A stretch of DNA of 49,084 nt from Mnemiopsis leidyi (taxonomy: Eukaryota; Ctenophora; Tentaculata; Lobata; Bolinopsidae), in assembly GCA_000226015.1 (NCBI GenBank), contig JH152799.1, forward strand, positions 260,098 through 309,181, written 5' to 3'. Position 1 is the first letter of the stretch. Every line of letters starts with the position of its first letter. Shown in pieces: positions 10,176 to 21,126 of the stretch. Position numbers and translations under genes: made by a program. The notes under the pieces are model-generated. The model was not told where the DNA came from. It searched no databases and saw nothing but the letters and a program-made list of their open reading frames with translations.

Positions 10176-13100
10176 TCAGGAAGTAGATTCTGAACGTTTC
10201 CGTTTTCTCGACTCCAAACTACCTAGTTGGTCTGAAGTAGTAAAACTGTCAATTACACATCCCTGGTCTTCTGATGGCAAAACTAGACCTCCAATTGACA
10301 AAGGTTCTGATCTTGAGTTACTATGTTCAGAGAGTGGCTCACATCCGAAAGAATTTTCTGTTGGACCAACTACCATCTCGTCACATTTAATTGATCCATC
10401 GACCAAATTCAATAAACTAGAAAAGTCTTTAGATCCAGTGACATCAGACTCAGTATCCGACGAAAAAGGAGTTTCTAAATCAAGAGAAAAACTGACATTT
10501 CTTTTCTTTCTCCGACCGACAGTAAAGGGAGATTTCAGTATACTCTTGTAACTGGAGACAGAGGCAGCGCTAACATCCGACTCATTATCAGAGTCCCTCT
10601 TCCTCTCGTTCCAATTAGACATACTGTTGGATTCCTCTAGAAGCTTGAGGAAACCTCCCTTGGATTGGAGGTTGATTGTTCCTTGATAAGGAGACGATTG
10701 GAAGGTGGGCATCTGCGCGTCCTCGTTTACACGAGGGTGAATTATCGGTTCTAAGGTGTTGTGTTGGGATTCTGTCGGACAGGACTGTTTGGGATCTGAA
10801 CTGTTGTCGAAGTGACGTAAACTTGGAAAGAAAGGTTCGTTCTCCTTCTCCATCACACTCCGGGAAGGGGAGACTTTCATCTGGATGTAGTCTGAGTCTA
10901 GAGGAGTACGTTTAGGAGAGGGAAGGTGATTACTGCCGGTAACAAACAGAGCTCTCATGGGAGAATTGTAGGAGAGTTTCTTAACGAACTTCCTGCCAGA
11001 TCGGGGAGTACCGGGAGGGGTGAAACTGTGTTGGGAGTTCTGGGAGTTCTGTGACGTGTGGTCACGTGGAGGAGTGTAACTCTGACTGACTTGGTCCGGA
11101 CTTCTAAACAGCGAGGGTATGTCCTCTGTTGAGCTGGACGGGGTGGTCTTGAGGTTGAAGGCAGGTATTTTGGGCGTCTTAAAGCCGTCCTTGATGGCGA
11201 ACGTTTTCAAGGCTTTAGGTTGGGTTTGACTGCCGAAGAATGAGGAAGCTCGACCAGTCGATCCTCTGATAGGAGACTCCTGGATCTGGGAGACGGAGGT
11301 ACATTTCTTGGGCGTCACCTCCACTCTTTGTCGAGCTCTACTTGTCTTGGCGGTCGTCGGGTTCTTCACCTGGCAGTTTGATGGTTATAAAATTATACAT
11401 AACGAGATCAGTAATCAATTAAATTGCACAAAATACTTCTAAATACAGACTTCTAAATAGATAACCTGATAGTAGTCATACATAATTCTAGGAGTGCAAG
11501 GCATGAACGAACCTGTTTCTTGAGCGGGGTATCTAAGACAGAGTTTTTCCGAGAGAATTTCCGCCTCTTTGAGCTCTGTTTAACCTCATCTGGTGTAACC
11601 TCAGAGGATAGGTATTTGCTGCGTCCCACCTCCCCACCATTTTGCTTCTTACTGCATACTTTAGCAGCTATCTTATTGGAGTCCTCGCGGGATTTTCCGT
11701 TGAAATCCCGATGTTTTTTCTTCTTTTTCTTGTGTTTAGGTATGGAGATGGAGAAACTACTTTGAGAACTCTGACACGGATCCATCCAACTGCGATGTCG
11801 GGAAAATGTCGACTGGGAGGATGTTGGAGCGTCGTTCGATTGAGAATTAGATGTGTCTTCGCAGTAGAGCGGTGCTTGGACCTGAAATTTATAAATAGAG
11901 AGCTTTATTGTAAGGTATATGATAGATAGGTATTTTAGCAAACAGAAGGCAATACAATCATGATTATATGTACTCTAGACAATCAATGAGCAATGCTGGG
12001 TTAGCTTATTTAAAGTAAAGTGATTACTCACATGATGAGTAGAGAGAATGCTGCTAGAGAGACTGTTTGAATCGTCACATAGGATATCTGGAACTTCCAC
12101 TAGGAACCCATCTTCATACAGCTCTCTCAGCAACTCTTGGCAATCTTCGTGAAAATCTTCCAGAATCTGTTAGTGGTGAAATTTTAAGATTGAGTAACTG
12201 ATACTTCGATACAGGGACGTTATAACAAATAAGAAATAACGTTATAAGAAATTTCTCGAGCACGATTTAGATTGATATCGCAAAATATGAGTCTAGATAC
12301 TATTGAGTCTACTCTCTAGCAAAGACACTAAATTACCTGGTCGTTAAGAAAACTGAACATCTGTGTTGGTGATGTTAGAAAAGACAGGGATCTCAGGAGT
12401 GCGAGAACTCCCGATCTGGCCCGCTCCTTCTCCTCGATCTCCATGTCGCTGAACTCAGAGTACCACACCAGATGTAACACCACCTGCACGTTACATCATC
12501 GGGGTAATATTTTCCGTCACGTGACTAATTAGATGACTTGTTATAAATAAGTTATTGACAGATTGGGAGTATAGTAGAATATTGAAACTGAGTTTTGCAA
12601 CATTTGCATGGTGAATATAAAGTGCATGGTGAATATGAAGGTGTTCTTTACAGTTTACAATCACGGAGAATATTTAATATCTCCATACATATCCTAAAAG
12701 CAAAATCTAACCTGAATCTTGTGCTCCTTTATCAACTTATCACTTTCACTGTGCTTCTCCTTCAGTTTAGACGGGGTAAGTAGTTCCTGTTTAACATCGT
12801 TCTGATGTTTACGCACGAGTGCTGTGATGTTTGCGCGCTCGATATAACGCGGGGAACACTGTAACATCGCCTCTTCAGACGCACTCTCTGCTGTTACCTC
12901 AGGTATGGTAGCTAGTGTCTCTCTGACTTCAGCATCCTCCTTAGACTCCTGATAATTTTCATGTAAGTCAGTTCTTTACTTGTTTCTTTTTAGGTATTAA
13001 CCTTGTAAATTTTGTTAACTCTTGTGAGTGTTAAATGTAAATTCTTCTAATACAACTGTTTGATATAATATGATCACGATTTGGTAAATTCAATCGAAAC

Positions 13101-15548
13101 TGTCTTCAAGAGTTCTTACATTCTCAGTGTGAGTTTTAGAAGAAGAGCATAAAGTTGAGGGATTGTTTATGTGAAGATCGTGGAAGTTCTTCAGCTGTTC
13201 CATCATGTAGGAATCGTTATCTTCACTCGAATTGTGTAGCACAGAGCTTTCACTGAGACTGAAATAGAACTGTTGTAGCGGTTATACTTATTACTTGATT
13301 TCAAACTCAAGATAAAGGCGGAAAGATGAACATTTTCAAGCAAATATTTAACTGCCGTACGTCGATGATTACAAAAACCACATTATTTTCCCTACCTTAG
13401 CCTAAACTGCCTGCTTACATCGCCGTACAACGCAGCAGAGTTCTCATCAACAACCAGATCGTGAAACGAGAGCAAATCAAAACTGTCTTCCTCTGGAGTT
13501 CGAGGTAACTGAGCCAGGTCTGTAGGGTCAGCCAGCTCCAGCAGACTGAACATAACTCCAACTTGAGGGGTGAGGTGCTTTATGACGTAGGTTTTGTGCT
13601 CCTTTCTGTCTTCAACCACCTCAACCGACTCGACCTATTAAGCGTGATTGTAATTAGATTAAGGGTGTTACCATTTACCATTTAGGCTATTTATGGGAAT
13701 ATGCTGACGTGACGTCAACACAGACCCACGTTTACGATCTAGCTACAAAAACTTGCAAGCTCAACAGTTTAAACTACTAGAAGAATCGAAGAGAGCTGAG
13801 CTCTGTTTGACGTGACTTCTTGTACGTACTGAGAATGAAGGCAAGTCAGGGGTGGTAAAATCTCCAAACTTTTCGTCGAACACAACAAAGAAGCAGCCGT
13901 TGTGATCCAAATACCTGGTTTTAAGGTAGAGTGATGATATGACGCAAACAAACAAGCTAATATTTTGCTAGAAGGTAAATTCATCATGTAGGAGGTGTTG
14001 GGAGATCAGAGGCCGGCTATAAGGCAACTTATAGCCGGCTATAATTCTATCAGCCGGCTACATATGACCAAAATAAAGAATACACGAACACTCCCCACCT
14101 CTCAGCGAAGGCGTATGACACCTCCATCTTGAACTTAAGACTAACAAACTGAGTAGTAAACTCCATCTCCGGATCTACAGGAGATAAAGTTAACATCATG
14201 TCTCCCTCATCGACTACAGGACACCTCTCAGAACTGTCGTCAAGAATCAGGATTGTTTCTGTTGCGATAAACTTTACTTGTTGTAGATTGGTACACGTCT
14301 TGTTCGTCAGGTGTGCCCTGGAGAGGAGATATTGTGTGTGTAACCTTGTGCTGAGGAACAAGAATACACCTGAACCTAGAAAGTAAAAGTCTAGTAAATT
14401 CTAATACTGAAAGAGGTCTAATATAAAGTAATACAATAGCATGTTCAAAAGTCGAAGCAAATGACACACGTTATAAGGTTGGACATACGTGAAAATTTGC
14501 CGGAAGCAGAACTTGGAGATATCGGAACACAACAACTCAGTAGGAATTACACAGGTCTGTTGTCTGGAGTATCTCCCATTAACGATATTATCTAGAGTAT
14601 CTCGGTCTATAGAAGATCTAGATCCTTCCAGGGCGTTCGTGTCTACCATTACTAGTTTAACTTTCTTGTCTTTTTGTAAACTTGACAATATTGCCCGTAC
14701 TCGGTCACTGGATGTGTTGTTAAGGTCAGATTACATATAAAAAGAAAGTAAAGTAATAAGCCTAGATTAAAGCTTCTGATTCTTTGTACTCATATCTTAA
14801 CATGTTATGTTAACAATCCATTTGATTAAAAAAGAACGGTAAAAAATATCTCTGTTTTAAAGTCAAGATTCAGAGTTTAGACGTACCTGTCCCCTATCGA
14901 GGAAGAAGACAGAACAAACAGAACATTTTCAGTATCGTCGTCCCAGTTGAAATCTGACGCTACAACCGTCATTGCTTCTTCCCAGCTACCATTGATCAAG
15001 TCTATTTCTTTCTGTGCTTCTTCGTCTAATGTCGTCAGCAAATCTGATCCTTCCCCTCCGTTTGATGGGAACTCCAGTGATTTTCTCACTTTGTTAATGC
15101 AGGGATCACTGATGTTTATGATAAGGTCAGATAAGAGTTTCTGAGAGGGTTTGATGGCGATTGTTTGGAGAGATATTCTCTTGTAAGATATGTTGAGTCG
15201 GCCCGAGCGGAACAGGTGATAGCCCCATGTGACCTGAAATAGAAAAGTTGTCGTCAAAATATTGGACTTTTTATAAAGTAAGATTCAAGAAACTGTGTAT
15301 TGATAATACTTACACATGCTCATGCCAATTGCCAGTCAATACCCAAAAATCAAGGCCATAGATATTATATTCCTAACTATCTTAGGTTATAGACCTCTTA
15401 TTTTCCTAACGATATGACCTACGTTAGTTTTCAGTGAGTAACAGTGGTAAAGGAGAATCCTGACAATCAGTAGATGAAGTTGTTGAGCGAGGTTCCCTTC
15501 TTTTGCGTATTTAGTGTTGACTACAAACCCTACTTTTAAATCACTCAT
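10176..15548 (-). CDS. Treslin / TICRR, DNA replication initiation factor
   Basis: Thirteen exons join in phase: 15548-15423, 15233-14887, 14707-14489, 14350-14099, 13914-13830, 13634-13396, 13258-13120, 12948-12712, 12483-12337, 12166-12032, 11881-11513, 11369-10176, with codons split at phase 2 in the early ones; about 1162 residues in total. (The list shows twelve coding exons; any further one would be upstream and non-coding.) The N-terminus (LLIVRILLYHCYSLKTN|VTWGYHLFRSG) matches the Treslin start, and VLFVLSSSS / VKLVMVDTNAL matches the following vWA-like fold. The middle (VVLHLVWYSEFSDMEIEEKE) fits the Sld3/Treslin domain. The disordered C-terminus is rich in SP/TP. TSVLDTP-like NSVLDTPLKKQ and QIQESPIRG correspond to the two CDK sites that bind TopBP1 BRCT repeats. 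Treslin is the metazoan Sld3 counterpart that links CDK activity to CDC45 loading. Confidence 0.87.
14012..14039. repeat. Perfect 12-bp hairpin with GCAA loop in a TICRR intron
   Basis: GCCGGCTATAAG and CTTATAGCCGGC flank a GCAA loop at 14024-14027. A further CAGCCGGCTA follows at 14051-14060, and AGCCGGCTATAAT recurs at about 43546-43558. The element lies in the intron between exons 14350-14099 and 13914-13830. It could be an inverted-repeat relic of a short mobile element. Confidence 0.7.
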
Positions 15549-15982
15549 CCTCCCCAAGACACGCCCACATTCTTACTGCTTTGTTGTGTTTTATCTGTCT
15601 CCACTCCTCCCTATCTCATCTCGTTGTGCAGGCTGCTGCGTTAAGCTTTTGGTAGCATGGACCTGCTGTTCGAGGTTTAAGGGTGAAAGATTTTAACACA
15701 AACTGTAAGCGCACGACTTCAATTTCAAGATTCATTTTAGTTCCAAGTATTCGAATTGGTAGCAGTGCTATTTACAGAGATGAGGCAAGACGCAGAAAAA
15801 GGAGGTAACTCAGGGAAATCTGAATTCTTGCTGCGATAGACAAGCATCATTTGGTCAATAAAATTCAAGACTTAGATACTGCTAAAATTTAATCGTTTCG
15901 GTTAAAATTCATCACCAAAAGCTTATGAATTATAAATTATAAATTAGTAAAAGTAAAATATCCGCCAACGCCCAATCCAATA

Positions 15983-16792
15983 TCACCTCGACTCACTCTC
16001 CTCGATACTGTCTTGTAACAAACTCCTGATTCCCGTAGCAAACCTCAAACACGTCTCCCAGCAGGTTTCAATACAATCCTTAGCATGAGTCTGTTCTACC
16101 TTGCCAGTCTGCTTCAAGTACGATATCTGCGAGAGAGACGGCAGTACTGCCAGATGAAAACCTGCTCCTCCAGATATCGTACTCAGAGGACCATGTTCCT
16201 CCTCTGCAGTGGGGTCCACTAAAACTTGACTGTTATCAAATGAACGCAGAGTTGTCCCTACAACCAGGTCTTTTACTTCAATGTTGGCGTTAACGAGCGC
16301 GACTGAGGCGGCGGTCAGGGCTAGAGCTAGCACGCTGCCGTCATCTTGGATTACTTGGACTGATATATCGACCTGGGCTTTTGGGAAACGTTCAAGCAGA
16401 ATAACTCCTTCCATGGCATCACAGATACATTTGGAAATCATTTTCTCTTCGAAACTTTGTCTTGGTTCGCAATAGTGTGCCCTTGAAAACGGCATATATT
16501 TGAACTCACAGTTAACTTTTCCTTTCAAAGAAAATTCTTCCCGCCTCAAAATCTCTTTGGGCCCGTAAACCGCAGCAATAAGCTTTGTATTACCCATCTC
16601 AATATACACTGAACCTTGAGCTTTAGTTATGATCCCAACTTTGAGATAGAGTGATCTGAGTTCGTTCCATTTGCGGCCATCAGTTCTGGAGATGTTCTTT
16701 TCGACCGATTTAGCAGAAGTTGGCGCTTCCTTTTGGAGATAGGGCGGGTCTATTGCTCCGTCAGGGCCGCAATTTCGCTTCGGGTCCGGCAT
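15983..16792 (-). CDS. Exosome complex component MTR3 / EXOSC6
   Basis: An intronless 269-residue RNase PH-fold protein. After a divergent N-terminus it has RTDGRKWNELRSLYLKVG, then AQGSVYIEMGNTKLIAAVYGP, which is the conserved first strand block of exosome PH-ring subunits. PKAQVDISVQVIQDDGSVLALALTAASVAL follows in the core, then VDPTAEEE and a C-terminal helix. Length and pattern fit EXOSC6/MTR3 (human 272 residues) rather than RRP41/RRP46. In animals it is one of six PH-ring subunits of the nine-subunit core, needed structurally for 3'-to-5' RNA decay and processing; animal PH subunits are catalytically inactive. CTTATTGACAG ends 10 nt before the ATG. It lies 435 nt upstream of TICRR in the same orientation. 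Confidence 0.85.
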   Translation of the reverse strand: MPDPKRNCGPDGAIDPPYLQKEAPTSAKSVEKNISRTDGRKWNELRSLYLKVGIITKAQGSVYIEMGNTKLIAAVYGPKEILRREEFSLKGKVNCEFKYMPFSRAHYCEPRQSFEEKMISKCICDAMEGVILLERFPKAQVDISVQVIQDDGSVLALALTAASVALVNANIEVKDLVVGTTLRSFDNSQVLVDPTAEEEHGPLSTISGGAGFHLAVLPSLSQISYLKQTGKVEQTHAKDCIETCWETCLRFATGIRSLLQDSIEESESR

Positions 16793-16804
16793 GAAGACGC
16801 TCCT

Positions 16805-17412
16805 GTCAATAAGATCAGGTTTTCATCATTGGGTGTAAAAAATTTCAATGCCCAGATTTCAATATTTGTCTACATTTCAGTGCCGGCATTGCAACATATC
16901 AATTTTCTAAATCGATTGTCGATACACTCTTGGATTATAAAAAATAAGGACTTCAAAGAAGCAAATACTGTAAACATAGAAATTATACAACTTTTTGTTT
17001 ATAAATGAGCAATATTTCAACAAAATAATTTCAACACAATAATTTAAATGATAAACAAATTCAATGTGATAATAAATCAATCAATCTAACAAATTTACTG
17101 AAAAATTTTTTAGATCTCTATAAAAATAGTCAATCATTAACAAACTCAAAATTAAATCGATAATTCATGGCTGACAGTTAAGAAGTTAGCATTCAATTCA
17201 TACATTGTAGGATTATTCATTCAGGTACATTAGGAACTAGGATGCTTTCTAGGATAGATGGATTAAATCAAAAATCATCATTAAGATTACAATTCCAAGA
17301 TTCAACTTGACGCAGCCGTTTGAAGATAAGGGTGAAGAGAGATTAATTAAAACGAACAAGTGGTTATATCTGAAAAATCAAAGTTATACAAATTGTCAAT
17401 TAGAAATTAGAC
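16805..17412. other. Spacer between C9orf72 and EXOSC6
   Basis: AT-rich DNA of about 620 bp that presumably holds the C9orf72 3' UTR and the EXOSC6 upstream region. No coding or RNA feature is recognised. Confidence 0.5.
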
Positions 17413-18843
17413 CTAAGACCTAATCATCGGTTTACCTAGAACTGGAAGAAATTCAGACTGTTCGGGCTTAAACGGAGAATATTCCTTTATGTAGAGATGT
17501 TTCCTTAGCTCTGGATCCACTCTACAAGCCCATGCTACAAAAATATTCAAGTCATTTGCGTCCCATTTAAGAAGTTTCTTGGTTGAACTAAAATTCATTT
17601 CTTCAGCATATAGTTTTTTGAAAAGATCAGCCTTGCAGTTTATTTCTTCCAGGGCAAGTGCTCCAAGTCGAATTAAAAACTCAGTGCTTTTTCCAAATTT
17701 CATCATTTTCGTCACAAGTTTATCAACTAATTTACCCCATCCATCTATGTTAATGTCTCTCAGCTGTTTGTTTGTAAAGGCATCTAAAGAAGCCGTTGCT
17801 TTAACAGTGCCCTTTGAAACATCAATAATAGCCAAAGGGAATCTATTTAAATAAGTTCTCAGACTAAACACCCCCTGTAAAACTTCGTCCGCCTCTTCAT
17901 CACGATCGTAGACAATAGTCTGGAGGAACACGTGGTTGCTAAACTCATTGTGACTCTCAGTAGGACAAATAGAAACACTTTTCTCGGTCACCGGGATGAT
18001 GTATGAGATGAGCAGTGTCATCTGTTCCATCTGCATCCAATGACGACGGTTGCCAGTGACGACAGAGTATCCAGCACATTGCAGGACTGCTTGGTATACT
18101 TGCTTTAAAAAGTTACATGCTTCTCTGTTAGTGCCATCTCCAAAATATTGAAGTGGGTACGAAACTTGAACAAGGGAATAATTCATAAGGTTACTCACAG
18201 TCAAGTCTAGTTTTATTATCAGTTTACTAAGGTATGCATTGAGTCGCATGCTTGAAATGGTGGAATCTTTATAGGCGTCCTTCAGAGCTGCACACGATTT
18301 GTACAAAAACTGATAAAGATCAGTAACTTGAGATGAATACTCAGGACTTCCCAAGGGAAACACTAAAGACAAACACATCAACTTTGCTCGTCTTGTCCTT
18401 GGGTTAGTACTAAAAATGATTGCTAAGACGATAATATCTTTCTCAGGAATAAACAGCAATTTCCGCTCCTTATCCCTCGAACTGTGATTAGATTCGTCCA
18501 TATCCCCAGTCAAAACGTGCATGTTCACATAATTCACAAGTTGTTGTGAATTACTGTTTTCCAGTCCTGACCGTAACCAACATTTGTCTACTTGAGGTCC
18601 CACTATATTATCCCAATTCGTGAAGAGAACACATTTAAAAACTTTCAATTCTTCAAGCTCACACACAGTGTCTTTACCAAAACCAGTTAGCGTTATGCTC
18701 GATTCAACAGCTTCAGTATAGACACTAAACTCTGTCGAGACTGAAGAGGCAAGACGGTCAATCCTTCCCGGACAGTCAGGACTATAGGAGGTGTTGATGC
18801 TGTGGCTGCTTCCTCGGGATTCAGCTAGATAGTTTGATGACAT
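17413..18843 (-). CDS. C9orf72 homologue (DENN-family Rab-regulatory protein)
   Basis: An intronless 476-residue protein, nearly the length of human C9orf72 (481). Recognised blocks are FTNWDNIVGPQV in the N-terminal longin/uDENN region, LLFIPEKDIIVLAIIFSTN, a central CAGYSVVTG segment followed by a serine/cysteine-rich EKSVSICPTES, HVFLQTIVYD, and a C-terminal KWDANDLNIFVAWACRVDPELRKHLY. These fall in the same order as the mammalian protein. C9orf72 works with SMCR8 and WDR41 as a GAP-type complex in autophagy and lysosome signalling. The intronless structure contrasts with the many-exon vertebrate gene. A CGTCCTGCAG acceptor lies 4 nt before the ATG. It is upstream of EXOSC6 and downstream of GTF2H2 on the same strand. 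Confidence 0.82.
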   Translation of the reverse strand: MSSNYLAESRGSSHSINTSYSPDCPGRIDRLASSVSTEFSVYTEAVESSITLTGFGKDTVCELEELKVFKCVLFTNWDNIVGPQVDKCWLRSGLENSNSQQLVNYVNMHVLTGDMDESNHSSRDKERKLLFIPEKDIIVLAIIFSTNPRTRRAKLMCLSLVFPLGSPEYSSQVTDLYQFLYKSCAALKDAYKDSTISSMRLNAYLSKLIIKLDLTVSNLMNYSLVQVSYPLQYFGDGTNREACNFLKQVYQAVLQCAGYSVVTGNRRHWMQMEQMTLLISYIIPVTEKSVSICPTESHNEFSNHVFLQTIVYDRDEEADEVLQGVFSLRTYLNRFPLAIIDVSKGTVKATASLDAFTNKQLRDINIDGWGKLVDKLVTKMMKFGKSTEFLIRLGALALEEINCKADLFKKLYAEEMNFSSTKKLLKWDANDLNIFVAWACRVDPELRKHLYIKEYSPFKPEQSEFLPVLGKPMIRS

Positions 18844-19365
18844 TGCACTGCAGGACGGAGGTACACAAGTAGTCAGGAGGAAGGCTACATCTCTCTTCTA
18901 CCTGATACGTGTAAAAGTGAGGGTATTTGAAGTCAGATCAGTTCTTGAATATTGAAATGCGATTGATCATGTCCTACGCTTAAAGGATGAAACGTTACTT
19001 ATACTTCATACTAACGAGATGGTATCACTTGTACTCAACTTAGTCATAAAATTTGAAATGCGATTATTGTGTGAAAGATAAATTAGATTCTTGAGTTTTT
19101 ATACAGTTATTATTCAATCATTATCAGTATCCTTGTTGGACCTCAATAAAACACACATAGATAACATAGCAGAAAATAATGTTACATAACTTAAAAAACA
19201 AATTACTAAATTAATAAAAATGCCTCGAACAAGCTCACACACAGGTGAACAAAATCGCGAGCTTTAAATGAAATTCTGAAGCAAAACAGCAACCCAGTAC
19301 CATTCAATAACTTAAAACCATCAGTTTTGACTTCAAATGAAAGAGTGAAAACAAAAAAACATTCG

Positions 19366-20514
19366 TCACCTAGGCCTAGACTCGCACCCGGGACAGTGAT
19401 GCAACATGTCGTGTACAAAGATATCGCAAGTGTAGCAGAAGTAGCTGTTACATGTCTCACACCTGTACACATGCTTCTGATTCCCAAACGTCTTGGTGCA
19501 GCCCCCACACACCATCGAGTCATCTATCAACTCCTCGGTGGGGGTTTCTGTGAACTGTGCCAGAGGAAACAAGTGGTGGTAAGATCGCGCGAGATGGGGC
19601 GCACATACCAATGTCAGTGAGCATATCTTACACTCAACGGGAACCTCACAATACTTGCTGGTGCACGTGGGGCAGGTGAATCCGTGTGTTGTCAACTCAG
19701 CCTTGGACTTGTCATCAACATGACACTGACAAAGTGATAACGGACCCTCCGTGACATGAGGTGGGAACCCCATCTTTACAAGACTAGGTTCCATGGTGGG
19801 CGTGGCAGCTGGAGGCGCGCACTGTAATCTCAGCAGCTCTTGAAGGTGCTGTTCGTCCAGCATCACATTGTATGTGCCGCCTGTTGCTGCGGAGACTCTG
19901 CTGAATATCTGAACAGCTGCACTGAGCCCAATTACTGATACCCTGATATTGCTTTCAGCGAGCTGAGTGAACATGTCATTTATAGGATGAGGATCCACAC
20001 TCGTCAGAGATCCTGCAACTATGACAATTTCACGACTAGCATAAGATGGCATACTTGACAAGGTTTTGAATGCTATTTCCAGTCCATTGTACAGAGAGAA
20101 CTGGCCTTCACATGCTTTCTGAGCTTTTATGTTCGCTATGTGTTTATTGATATTACTGCTCAGTTCTGATATTTTTTGCCCTTTTCCATTCTTCACAACA
20201 ATGACTCCAATCTGTGAAATAGGATTTTGATCGTAAAACTCGAGGATGAACTGCTCGGAAAGTCTCTTCAGACAAATAAACCTACTCGGCTTAAGATCAT
20301 TATCCTCCATATTTACAGACTGATCAAGCACCAAGAAAACATGTCTCATAACCCCTAGTTTAACATTAGACAGTCTCTGCTGGATGAGACGTCTCTTCTC
20401 TCGCTTAGCATTGGTGGTTGTGGTATCTACGAGACCCCCATCAGTTTCCTGGATAAGTTCCCAAGTCTTCTCGTAGTTTCCCTCCCATCTGTAGCCGTCA
20501 CCCTCTTCGTCCAT
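19366..20514 (-). CDS. General transcription factor IIH subunit 2 (p44 / SSL1)
   Basis: An intronless 382-residue protein. The N-terminal vWA-like domain begins with RHVFLVLDQSVNMEDNDLKP (about 53-72), as in p44/Ssl1. A C4 zinc motif follows (CPTCTSKYCEVPVECKIC, about 285-302). The C-terminal RING-like C4C4 domain starts at CGGCTKTFG and continues with CETCNSYFCYTC and CPGCE near the end. p44 binds and stimulates the XPD helicase in TFIIH, serving transcription initiation and nucleotide excision repair. Length and domain order are complete. TGTTTTCCAG ends 16 nt before the ATG, a strong acceptor with no coding exon upstream. Confidence 0.93.
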   Translation of the reverse strand: MDEEGDGYRWEGNYEKTWELIQETDGGLVDTTTTNAKREKRRLIQQRLSNVKLGVMRHVFLVLDQSVNMEDNDLKPSRFICLKRLSEQFILEFYDQNPISQIGVIVVKNGKGQKISELSSNINKHIANIKAQKACEGQFSLYNGLEIAFKTLSSMPSYASREIVIVAGSLTSVDPHPINDMFTQLAESNIRVSVIGLSAAVQIFSRVSAATGGTYNVMLDEQHLQELLRLQCAPPAATPTMEPSLVKMGFPPHVTEGPLSLCQCHVDDKSKAELTTHGFTCPTCTSKYCEVPVECKICSLTLVCAPHLARSYHHLFPLAQFTETPTEELIDDSMVCGGCTKTFGNQKHVYRCETCNSYFCYTCDIFVHDMLHHCPGCESRPR

Positions 20515-20532
20515 GCTTCACAGAAGCTTCCT

Positions 20533-21126
20533 GGAAAACATGACGAGAGTTAAGTTTTCAGTGTATCGATAGAAATTTTAGAGTCTTAGCAAGATTGTTT
20601 ATTTTCCGTAATTTACAAAATACGAGGAAATATTTTCTTGATAGAATACATCCCATCGTACTGTGCGCTGATAAACATCTTCCGAATTTCAGAAAAACAC
20701 TGCACTTAGGGTTTTTCTTGCCTACGATAAGAATTTTGGCAGAGGATTATAATTTCTGCAATGTAGTAAGAAAACACAAGAATGACAATACCATATGTAT
20801 CTGGTATCGGATTACATCTTTAGATAGTGAGTATCAAATGAAAAAATGAAGAGTGCGATACAATAAGTTCTAGGTTGAAGAACGTCAGTGCTTGTATAAC
20901 TTTATATACTATATCCTGGTGCCGATAAATGACATTTCAAATATATAAGAATAAGAATTAAAATTAAGAATGTAGAAATTACTCAAAAATCTCTTTATTT
21001 TAAAACGGATCCCACAACATTTAATTAAACGTCAGATTGTAATAAGATATTAGAGCCCTATCAAACAAATACCTAGAGTTTGTATTAAAATAGCTAAAAG
21101 ACAGTTTTAATCCAAATTCATTGGAC
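20533..21126. other. Spacer between the Fcf2 gene and GTF2H2
   Basis: AT-rich DNA, with the 3' UTR of the Fcf2 gene expected toward 21126. A plus-strand open frame at 20595-20849 has no family features and is judged non-coding. Confidence 0.45.

Noticed and set aside
10168-10551. Plus-strand open frame of 127 residues
   Set aside because: It is antisense to the last TICRR exon, which has clear SP/TP-rich Treslin character. The opposite frame is a shadow.
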